Assembly (NCBI GenBank): GCA_965370435.1
Contig: CBDUUP010000309.1
Span: 1 to 5,399 of the forward strand
Direction: 5' to 3'
Length of the DNA stretch: 5,399 bases
Source of the DNA: CBDUUP01 sp965370435
GTDB taxonomy: Bacteria; Chloroflexota; Anaerolineae; Anaerolineales; UBA11579
The notes under the pieces are model-generated. The model worked only from the letters and a program-made list of their open reading frames with translations. It did no database searches and was not told the origin of the DNA. The translations under genes were made by a program, and so were the position numbers. How positions within the stretch are numbered: position 1 is the stretch's first letter; each line of letters starts with the position of its first letter. Positions 1 to 5,278 of the stretch are shown in pieces.

Positions 1-519
1 GGTGTTTATGATTTGCTTGATGCAATGCATCTTGTGTTGGAAAAACACCCCAGCGCTGAATTGACATTATGCGGCGATGGCGATGTGGAAGTTCTGCGGC
101 GACGTGTGCGCAGCAAGGGATTGGAAAGAAGCATAAGTATCCCCGGTTATATTCAGCCAGTCAACCGTTCAGCTTGGTATGTCTGGGCGGATGTATTTAC
201 ACTCCCTTCATATGCTGAGGGTATTCCAGGGAGTTTGTTAGAGGCTATGGCAGCGCAACTCCCCGTTGTCGTTTCCCCCGTAGGTGGCATACCGGAGGTT
301 GTTGATGAGAGAAATGCCGCCTTTGTAGAACCAGGGAAACCCGAAACGTTGGCCGCTGAGATTTGTGACCTCTTGTCACACCGGGAGCGAGCGGTGAAAA
401 TGGGACTTAGCGGGTTTAATCGTGCTCGAGATGAATTTTCAATGAAGATAATTCTCGCCCAACTTATAAATTACTATCAAAAAGCGCTGGATGGCCTCCA
501 GGGTAAATACTTCCAATGA
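1..519 (+). CDS. Family 4 glycosyltransferase, C-terminal half (5' end outside window)
   Basis: The reading frame is open through base 1, so this is the last 172 residues of a longer protein; GT4 enzymes usually have about 350-420. What is visible is the donor-binding Rossmann domain of a GT-B enzyme. It starts in the helix after the usual KG.. segment (GVYDLLDAM), runs through the strand-turn LTLCGDGD (about residues 21-28) and IPGYI, and reaches the family signature at residues 69-83, PSYAEGIPGSLLEAM. The two glutamates of the EX7E motif are residues 73 and 81 of the fragment. They are followed by PVVVSPVGGIPEVV, typical of retaining GT4 enzymes. By family knowledge such enzymes transfer a nucleotide-activated sugar to a lipid-linked acceptor at the cytoplasmic face of the membrane. 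The actual sugar cannot be read here. Its stop overlaps the next start by 4 bp (ATGA), which suggests translational coupling. A TTG at base 13 could serve as a start only if the protein were truncated, which the domain structure argues against. Confidence 0.93.
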   Translation, partial: GVYDLLDAMHLVLEKHPSAELTLCGDGDVEVLRRRVRSKGLERSISIPGYIQPVNRSAWYVWADVFTLPSYAEGIPGSLLEAMAAQLPVVVSPVGGIPEVVDERNAAFVEPGKPETLAAEICDLLSHRERAVKMGLSGFNRARDEFSMKIILAQLINYYQKALDGLQGKYFQ

Positions 520-1715
520 GCGTGATATTATCGGATGCGATGTCCCAAATATTTAAATGGATTGAAATGGAGGGTTTCAAAGGATGGGACCCATACGACG
601 CCCTCAACAGCCCTCTGCTTCACCGATTGACATTCGGGAGCCGCAGGCTGGGCCAGCTTTGGGTACAGGCCCTCAAAAACAGCCCGGTGAATTTCAGACC
701 TTTCCTGGGCATCTCGAAGGGCTTCAATCCAAAGGCAATAGGTCTGTTTATGGCCTCCTATTGGCGGAAATATCTTCTGACGAGAGATGATGAATACCTG
801 AAACGAGTCCAGTTTTTCACTGACTGGTTGCAAACGAACTCGTCCACCGGGTATCATGGAAACTGTTGGGGATACAATTTCCCCTGGCCCAATCGAGGCT
901 TCTTCGCCCCAAAAAACACACCGACGATAGTCAACACCGCCATCATCAGTCTCACCTTTCTGGATTTATTGAATCTCCCATCGTCCCTCGATCAACGGCA
1001 ATCCTGGGGTGACATGCCTTTGCGTATCGCCAGGAGCGCCTGCGACTTCATTCTCCAAGACCTGAACCATCTCTCTCCTACCCCTGATGAATTGTGCTTC
1101 AGCTACACCCCCCTCGACCAGCGCTACGTGCACAACGCCAATTTGCTGGGCGCAATTTTGCTGGCAGAGACCGCCGCCCATACCCAAGAAACTGAACTGG
1201 TAGAGACCGCTTTGGCCTCAGTCCGATACACCGCCCGACGCCAACGGCCAGATGGCTCCTGGCTTTACGGCGAAGACCGCATGGATTCCTGGGTGGATAA
1301 TTTCCACACCGGCTTTGTGCTTTCAGCTTTCAAACGGATTGGAATGGCCTTGGGAACAGAAGAATTTCACGCTGTTTCCTCCCGCGGCTACACATTTTGG
1401 AAAGAGAACTTCTTCCGAGTTGATGGCGCGCCGAAATATTATGCTGGTAAAACCTATCCGATTGACGCGCATGCCGTTGCTCAGTCAATCCTTACCTTTC
1501 TCTCCTTCGCTGACGAGGATCCAAACGCCCGCGACCTGGCTCACCGGACGGCAGCCTGGGGGATCGCCAACCTGCAATCCCCCGAAGGCTATTTTTATTT
1601 CCGGCTATATCCTTTTTACACCATCAAAATTCCTTACATGCGCTGGTCGCAAGCCTGGATGCAGCGCGCTTTGGTAGAGTTGCAATGGAGCGGCAGCGAT
1701 GAGAATCTGGATTGA
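516..1715 (+). CDS. Predicted alpha/alpha-toroid protein of unknown function in polysaccharide cluster
   Basis: A 399-residue protein that I recognise only as a type found in polysaccharide loci. It has no signal peptide and no clear membrane segment, so it should be cytoplasmic. Near the N-terminus is GWDPYDALNSP (residues 23-33). An aromatic stretch around residues 113-136 (GNCWGYNFPWPNRGFF, then APKNTP) could line a binding site. The rest alternates amphipathic helices with conserved-looking turns: YVHNANLLGAILLAETA (204-220), RQRPDGSWLYGE (242-253), WVDNFHTGFVL (259-269), DAHAVAQSILTFL (317-329), ANLQSPEGYF (351-360) and RWSQAWMQRALVEL (376-389). The repeated helix, Q..DG.W, helix pattern resembles alpha/alpha-barrel enzymes such as terpenoid-cyclase/prenyltransferase toroids, six-hairpin glycosidases and sugar epimerases. 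No catalytic residue can be assigned. It overlaps its upstream neighbour by 4 bp and its downstream neighbour by 17 bp, implying a shared job. A role in modifying or cleaving a lipid-linked glycan or nucleotide sugar is inference only. Confidence 0.85.
   Translation: MSVILSDAMSQIFKWIEMEGFKGWDPYDALNSPLLHRLTFGSRRLGQLWVQALKNSPVNFRPFLGISKGFNPKAIGLFMASYWRKYLLTRDDEYLKRVQFFTDWLQTNSSTGYHGNCWGYNFPWPNRGFFAPKNTPTIVNTAIISLTFLDLLNLPSSLDQRQSWGDMPLRIARSACDFILQDLNHLSPTPDELCFSYTPLDQRYVHNANLLGAILLAETAAHTQETELVETALASVRYTARRQRPDGSWLYGEDRMDSWVDNFHTGFVLSAFKRIGMALGTEEFHAVSSRGYTFWKENFFRVDGAPKYYAGKTYPIDAHAVAQSILTFLSFADEDPNARDLAHRTAAWGIANLQSPEGYFYFRLYPFYTIKIPYMRWSQAWMQRALVELQWSGSDENLD
1687..1690 (+). promoter_or_regulatory. 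Ribosome binding site for the DUF354 gene
   Basis: GGAG lies 8 bases before the ATG at 1699, inside the end of the preceding coding sequence. It supports the start that overlaps the upstream gene by 17 bp and the MRIWIDLANSPQ N-terminus expected for this family. Confidence 0.6.
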
Positions 1716-2703
1716 TCTGGCGAACTCCCCCCAGGTGTTGTTCTTCCGTCCGCTAATTGCTGAATTGAACGCCCGAGGAAACGAGGTCTCTCTGACCACC
1801 CGCGCCTATGCCCAAACCATTCCGCTGGCAGACCAATTCGGCTTCCAGCATACCCCCATTGGCGAACACGGCGGTCGGGGAATGCTGGGCTTGATTGGGC
1901 AGAACTTCCGCCGGGCATTGGCCTTATCTAGTTGGGCCAGAGATCGGAAATTTGATCTGGCCGTGAGTCACAACGCCTACAGTCAGATCGTCGCTGCCCG
2001 ACTGCTGAGGATTCCCGTTGTCACTCTGATGGATTACGAACACCAACCCCTGAATCACTTGGGTTTCCGTCTAGCCCGCAAGGTAATTGTGCCGGAGGTA
2101 TTTCCTAAAAAAATGCTGGGCAAATATGGCTCTACTGGCAAGACCGCCAACTATCCCGGTGTTAAAGAACAGGTATATCTTTCCGATTTCAAACCCGCCC
2201 CTAACTTCCGAGTAAAAGAGGGTTTCCCATCCGAAGCTCTCCTGGTCGTGATCCGTCCCCCTGCAACCTGGACTGCCTATCACCGCTTCGAAAATGAGCT
2301 GTTCGACCAACTGCTGGCCCATCTCAGCCAGCGCGCCGGAATCTACAATCTATTCCTGCCGCGCATTCCATCCCAGGCTGAGAGTGTCCGTCAGATACCC
2401 CAAATACACCTTGCGGAGAAAGTGTACAATGGCCCCAATTTGTTATATCATGCCGATGTAGTGGTCAGCGGCGGCGGCACGATGAACCGTGAAGCCGCAG
2501 TCTTGGGTACGCCCACATACACCGTTTTCCAGGGAAAAGTTGCCGCAGTTGACCAATACCTGATCTCTAAAAACCGCATGCGTCAAATTAAAATTCCCGC
2601 GGACTTTAGTAAAATAGAGATCGTCCGCGGCTTCAATAGAAAACCGTTGTTAGCCAATCCTAATCTTGTTCCTCAGCTTGTCGACTTAATTTTGAACCCA
2701 TGA
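1699..2703 (+). CDS. DUF354 family protein, GT-B-like putative glycosyltransferase
   Basis: A 334-residue protein of the usual length for the DUF354 family. It starts with the family's characteristic first strand and loop, MRIWIDLANSPQVLFFRPLI, followed by helix and strand (ELNARGNEVSLTTR) as in the N-terminal Rossmann domain of GT-B proteins. The middle contains FDLAVSHNAYSQIVAARLLRIPVVTLMDYEHQ (split here as residues 85-100 and 101-116), in which the HN/S region and the DYEHQ segment are typical. The C-terminal half carries DVVVSGGGTMNREAAVLGTP (residues 253-272), equivalent to the glycine-rich nucleotide-sugar phosphate loop plus acidic residue in MurG and in UDP-GlcNAc 2-epimerases. No member's activity can be asserted from the sequence; a cytoplasmic glycosyltransferase or epimerase-like role on a UDP-sugar is the reasonable family-level inference. 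It overlaps the toroid gene by 17 bp and is followed after 19 bp by the acetyltransferase, so it is part of the same transcription unit. Confidence 0.9.
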   Translation: MRIWIDLANSPQVLFFRPLIAELNARGNEVSLTTRAYAQTIPLADQFGFQHTPIGEHGGRGMLGLIGQNFRRALALSSWARDRKFDLAVSHNAYSQIVAARLLRIPVVTLMDYEHQPLNHLGFRLARKVIVPEVFPKKMLGKYGSTGKTANYPGVKEQVYLSDFKPAPNFRVKEGFPSEALLVVIRPPATWTAYHRFENELFDQLLAHLSQRAGIYNLFLPRIPSQAESVRQIPQIHLAEKVYNGPNLLYHADVVVSGGGTMNREAAVLGTPTYTVFQGKVAAVDQYLISKNRMRQIKIPADFSKIEIVRGFNRKPLLANPNLVPQLVDLILNP

Positions 2704-2711
2704 AAACACCA

Positions 2712-2720
2712 GAGGTGATC
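2712..2720 (+). promoter_or_regulatory. Near-perfect extended Shine-Dalgarno for the acetyltransferase
   Basis: GAGGTGATC matches nine consecutive bases of the complement of a typical 16S rRNA 3' end (AAGGAGGTGATC). It ends two bases before the ATG at 2723, with the GAGG core 7 bases from the start. It fixes the start codon and suggests strong, independent translation initiation even though the gene sits only 19 bp behind its neighbour. Confidence 0.8.
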
Positions 2721-2722
2721 TT

Positions 2723-3220
2723 ATGACTACGCCAGAATTTTCCCGCATCACACCGGATGTCAAGCTCGGAAAAGATGTGAAAATATTCAGCTTCGTGAAC
2801 CTGTATGGCTGCGCCATTGGCGACGAGTGTATCATCGGCGCTTTTGTCGAGATACAGAAGACTGTCGTGATTGGAAAGCGGGTCAAAGTCTCTAGTCACA
2901 GCTTCATATGCGAGGGCGTGACCGTTGAGGACGAAGCCTTTATCGGACATCACGTCGTGTTCACCAACGACAAATACCCTCGCTCGACCACGCCGGAGGG
3001 CGCGCTGCAAACCCCAGGCGACTGGAAGATAATCCCCACACTGGTGAAGCGCGGCGCCTCGATTGGCAGCAACGCCACCATTCTCTGTGGGGTCACTATC
3101 GGCGAGGGCGCCATAGTCGGCGCCGGAAGCGTAGTAACCCGTGATGTTTCGCCGAATACGATTGTTGCCGGAAACCCGGCCCGCCCGCTTCGTGAACTTC
3201 CCGCTGAAGGTCATGGCTAG
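2723..3220 (+). CDS. Left-handed beta-helix N-acetyltransferase, WbpD/WlbB-like
   Basis: A 165-residue hexapeptide-repeat protein. It starts directly with isoleucine-rich coils such as GCAIGDECIIGAFVEI (29-44) and KTVVIGKRVKVSSHSFI, then ICEGVTVEDEAFIGHHVVFTND (62-83, read in two pieces around EDEAF), YPRS (85-88), TLVKRGASIGSNATILCGVTIGEGAIVGAGSVV (106-138 in successive repeats) and the closing GNPAR (150-154). The FTND..YPR loop and the TLVK.GA.IG...I.CGVTIGE stretch are what I associate with acetyl-CoA-dependent sugar N-acetyltransferases such as WbpD/WlbB, which acetylate the 3-amino group of a UDP-2-acetamido-3-amino-glucuronate. Related dTDP-3-amino-6-deoxyhexose acetyltransferases share much of this. 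Members act as cytoplasmic trimers. The oxidoreductase at 4092 and the aminotransferase at 5279 provide the other two steps of an amino-sugar route. The family assignment is firm; the exact substrate is inferred. No symbol is given because WbpD itself is not demonstrated. Confidence 0.92.
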   Translation: MTTPEFSRITPDVKLGKDVKIFSFVNLYGCAIGDECIIGAFVEIQKTVVIGKRVKVSSHSFICEGVTVEDEAFIGHHVVFTNDKYPRSTTPEGALQTPGDWKIIPTLVKRGASIGSNATILCGVTIGEGAIVGAGSVVTRDVSPNTIVAGNPARPLRELPAEGHG

Positions 3221-3405
3221 TAGCAAAAAAAGACGCTAGAACAGGCTATTTTAGAGGGGCTAATACTTTTGAAAGGTGGTAAATCCGATAGGTTTTTCTA
3301 TGGCTAGAAAATTAGAAGTAGTGTATAAAACAGGTAGTTTAATTCGTGTATCCATAATTTCGCATTAACGGCACGAATGAGTTTGTGCATGATGTAGTGA
3401 AATAA
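3221..3405 (+). other. AT-rich gene-free spacer, possible promoter region
   Basis: These 185 bases are about 35% GC, clearly below the flanking genes, and contain no convincing gene. A TTGAAA at 3269-3274, a TATAAA at 3324-3329 and a CATAAT at 3353-3358 are present. However, no pair has a consensus spacing of about 17 bp, so I do not name a promoter. No stem followed by a T-run is seen, so there is no obvious intrinsic terminator for the upstream genes. The spacer contains the inverted repeat at 3342-3378. It is the likeliest place for a promoter driving the phosphoglycosyl transferase, and a candidate recombination junction between modules. Confidence 0.45.
3342..3378. repeat. 7-bp inverted repeat upstream of the sugar transferase gene
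   Basis: ATTCGTG at 3342-3348 and CACGAAT at 3372-3378 are perfect reverse complements, extendable by one T-G pair, with about 22 bases between them. The arms are 30 bp apart centre to centre, close to three helical turns. This could be an operator with two half-sites or an RNA hairpin in the leader of the gene at 3406. Seven bases is short enough for chance. Confidence 0.35.
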
Positions 3406-4092
3406 ATGGCGCTAAAAAAACGACACTCAATATATACTGGCAATCAGCGGATGAGGGGCTGGGTTGAATATTGGCCCTTGAAACGGACGATAGATGTCTT
3501 CTTGTCCCTTTTTTTGCTGGCCTTGTTCTCCCCCTTGATGATCCTGATCGCCATCGCGCTGAAGCTGAGTTCTCCCGGCCCGGTGTTCTATCGGCAAAGG
3601 CGCATTGGCAGGGGAGGAGTTCGATTTGATATGATAAAATTCCGCACCATGAATAATGGCAGCGGCGATCAACGTCATCGTGACCACGTCCGAAATTTGA
3701 TCAAAGAGAACACCCACCCGGCAGATCTGGGCGCCTCATCCCTGAAACTAGAATCCGACCCTCGGGTGACCGTTCTGGGGAGGATCCTGCGCAAATTCAG
3801 CCTGGATGAATTGCCTCAATTGATTAACGTTTTGCAGGGGGAAATGAGCGTGGTTGGCCCCCGGCCTTCCATGACCTACGAATATGAGATGTACCAGCCC
3901 TGGCACAATCAAAGACTCACCGTGCTGCCCGGCATTACCGGGTTATGGCAGGTCAAGGCCCGTAATCAGGTCTCCTTCAACGAAATGGTTTTCATTGACC
4001 TGGAGTACATCGAAAACCTGAATCTATGGATGGACGTAAGAATTCTCGTGCAAACCCCTCTGGAGATGCTGACCGGGCGGGGCGCGGGTTGA
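3406..4092 (+). CDS. Polyprenyl-phosphate phosphoglycosyl transferase (small bacterial sugar transferase)
   Basis: A 228-residue member of the bacterial sugar transferase family, the initiating enzymes that move a sugar phosphate from a UDP-sugar to undecaprenyl phosphate at the inner face of the membrane. It has one hydrophobic segment at about residues 29-54, preceded by LKRTIDV. A Ser-Pro pair at 42-43 in mid-segment is the feature that makes PglC-type enzymes enter and leave the same face (re-entrant helix). Then come SSPGPVFYRQRRIGRGG (55-71), IKFRTM (77-82), DPRVTVLG (118-125), the catalytic Asp-Glu pair in SLDELPQLINVL (132-143, D134/E135), MSVVGPRP (147-154) and ITGLWQV (177-183). It lacks the four extra N-terminal helices of WcaJ/WbaP-type proteins. 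An in-frame stop abuts the ATG, so no longer N-terminus exists. No good ribosome site precedes it, and ATG at 3451 (residue 16) is an alternative start. It is coupled by TGATG to the oxidoreductase. The sugar specificity cannot be read. Confidence 0.94.
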   Translation: MALKKRHSIYTGNQRMRGWVEYWPLKRTIDVFLSLFLLALFSPLMILIAIALKLSSPGPVFYRQRRIGRGGVRFDMIKFRTMNNGSGDQRHRDHVRNLIKENTHPADLGASSLKLESDPRVTVLGRILRKFSLDELPQLINVLQGEMSVVGPRPSMTYEYEMYQPWHNQRLTVLPGITGLWQVKARNQVSFNEMVFIDLEYIENLNLWMDVRILVQTPLEMLTGRGAG

Positions 4093-5135
4093 TGCACCCC
4101 TCAGCCCAGTCAGGCAGAAGCTTGAAAATTGGGGTGGCTGGGTATGGCTACTGGGGGCCAAAGCTGGTTCGAAATTTCAATCAAATTCCCGGAGTTACCC
4201 TGGTGAGGGTGGCCGATATCAAAGCAGAACGTCTAGAGCATGCCAAAAGGATGCATTCCTCCTTGTCCATCACCCAGAATTTTCAGGATTTGTTGGGAGA
4301 GGACATTGACGCCCTCGTGATTGCCACCCCGGTCAACACCCATTACGAACTGGCTCGTGAAGCGCTCTTGAATGGCAAGCACGTTCTGGTTGAGAAGCCG
4401 ATCACCGCCAATTCCGCCCAGGCTCGTGAGCTGATTGACTTGGCTGCAGAAAAAAATTTAACCCTCATGGTCGGCCACACCTTTATGTTCAACCCGGCCG
4501 TGGAGAAAGTTCGGGAGATCGTCCAAGCCGGAGAATTGGGAGATATTTTCTACCTCAGTTCAATCCGTGTGAACCTGGGTTTGCTGCAGCCCGACATCAA
4601 CGTCATGTGGGACCTGGCTCCCCATGACCTCTCTTTGATTCACTATATTCTGGGTTCTGAGGCCCAGCGAGTCGGAGCCAAGGGCGGGGTGTTCGTAAAC
4701 GCAGTCAGCGATTTGCATGAGGTGGTCTACATGACGGTGATTTATGAGAATAACGTGTTAGCCAACCTCCGCTTGAGCTGGCTCGACCCGGTTAAGCAGC
4801 GCCGCCTCACCGTTGTAGGCAGCAAGAAGATGCTGGTGTACGATGACATCGCCGCCGACAAAGTCGTTCTGTTCGATAGGGGCGTGGAAGTACCGCCCTA
4901 CTCGGTTACCGAAGACGAATTCCACGCTTCTTACCGTCACGGCGGGCAAACCGTTGTTCCATTGGAATGGACCGAGCCGCTGCGAGTGGAGTGCAATCAC
5001 TTTGTCGAGTGCATTCAAAGCGGAAAAATACCTCGAAGCAATGGCGAGGTTGGGCTGAAAATTGTCCAAATACTAGAGACCGCCCAGAACTCCTTGCTAA
5101 ATAGCGGTATCGAATTGGAGATTCTCTCCACCTGA
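4092..5135 (+). CDS. Gfo/Idh/MocA family NAD(P)-dependent sugar oxidoreductase
   Basis: A 347-residue protein of normal family length. The N-terminal Rossmann fold shows KIGVAGYGYWG (residues 12-22, GxGxxG at 17-22), an acidic residue after the second strand (VADIK, D42) suited to NAD, and VIATPVNTHYELA (76-88). The EKP motif with catalytic Lys102 (HVLVEKP, 97-103) is present. The C-terminal alpha/beta domain carries VGHTFMFNPAV (127-137) and WDLAPHDLSLIHYILG (173-188), with His178 the probable proton-transfer residue. In amino-sugar pathways such enzymes oxidise a ring hydroxyl of a nucleotide sugar to a ketone for an aminotransferase. The DegT-type gene 143 bp downstream and the acetyltransferase upstream fit this, and a WbpB-like role at C3 is the leading inference. 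The ATG at 4092 overlaps the preceding stop (TGATG). An in-frame ATG at 4026 would add 22 residues with no family character and was not used. A different oxidation site or substrate remains possible. Confidence 0.93.
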   Translation: MHPSAQSGRSLKIGVAGYGYWGPKLVRNFNQIPGVTLVRVADIKAERLEHAKRMHSSLSITQNFQDLLGEDIDALVIATPVNTHYELAREALLNGKHVLVEKPITANSAQARELIDLAAEKNLTLMVGHTFMFNPAVEKVREIVQAGELGDIFYLSSIRVNLGLLQPDINVMWDLAPHDLSLIHYILGSEAQRVGAKGGVFVNAVSDLHEVVYMTVIYENNVLANLRLSWLDPVKQRRLTVVGSKKMLVYDDIAADKVVLFDRGVEVPPYSVTEDEFHASYRHGGQTVVPLEWTEPLRVECNHFVECIQSGKIPRSNGEVGLKIVQILETAQNSLLNSGIELEILST

Positions 5136-5176
5136 AAGTTTTCGATAGAAATGTATGATAATTCATAACTCAGAAT

Positions 5177-5232
5177 TTTCACCACACAGCAAAGCTTAAA
5201 AACTCTGTGTTCTCTGTGTCTCTGTGGTGAAA
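5177..5232. repeat. Interspersed hairpin repeat of the CTCTGTG / TTCACCACAGAG type
   Basis: TTTCACCACA at 5177-5186 is a perfect 10-bp inverted repeat of TGTGGTGAAA at 5223-5232, and two of the next three pairs inward also match. Inside the right half, CTCTGTG occurs three times (5203-5209, 5212-5218, 5220-5226), spaced 9 and 8 bp. Read on the minus strand, the right half encodes FHHRDTENTEF, a peptide I recall from many unrelated hypothetical ORFs, because this DNA repeat is scattered between genes in a range of environmental bacteria. It is therefore best called a non-coding, palindromic intergenic repeat (REP/MITE-like). No target-site duplication is evident and only one copy is in the window. 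Confidence 0.75.
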
Positions 5233-5266
5233 TGTTTGTAAAATATTACTGAACCCAACTTGTCTT

Positions 5267-5270
5267 GGAG
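5267..5270 (+). promoter_or_regulatory. Ribosome binding site for the aminotransferase
   Basis: GGAG ends 8 bases before the ATG at 5279, a standard spacing, and supports this start over others. Confidence 0.65.
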
Positions 5271-5278
5271 AGTGACCG

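Larger units (their letters stand above)
5136..5278 (+). other. AT-rich intergenic gap with repeat, upstream of the aminotransferase
   Basis: This 143-bp gap separates two genes expected to work together. It is mostly occupied by the hairpin repeat at 5177-5232. I see no promoter with good spacing and no stem plus T-run terminator, so transcription may simply read through from 3406. Confidence 0.5.

Noticed and set aside
2660..3226. Long minus-strand open frame (188 codons) opposite the acetyltransferase
   Set aside because: The + strand here encodes a clear hexapeptide-repeat protein with a strong ribosome site. The minus frame shows no recognisable domain and overlaps the neighbouring gene end.
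3221..3238. TAGC...GCTA around an A-run as a possible terminator after the acetyltransferase
   Set aside because: The stem is only 4 bp and has no following T-run, so it is not a credible intrinsic terminator on either strand.
3300..3368. Small + strand ORF of 22 codons (MARKLEVVYKTG...) in the spacer
   Set aside because: The only ribosome-site-like bases (AAAGGTGGT at 3272-3280) are too far upstream, the ORF is within chance length, and I recognise no family. A leader peptide cannot be excluded but is not supported.
4026..4091. Upstream ATG extending the oxidoreductase by 22 residues
   Set aside because: The extension lies inside the preceding gene, is rich in residues unlike the family, and the TGATG junction with ATG at 4092 puts the Rossmann motif near the N-terminus as expected.
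5136..5176. Short TTTC/GAAA hairpin just after the oxidoreductase stop as a terminator
   Set aside because: A 4-bp AT-rich stem without a T-tract is not convincing.
5203..5226. Three CTCTGTG repeats considered as a CRISPR or tandem array
   Set aside because: Units are 7 bp with 8-9 bp spacing and no unique spacers. They belong to the interspersed hairpin repeat.
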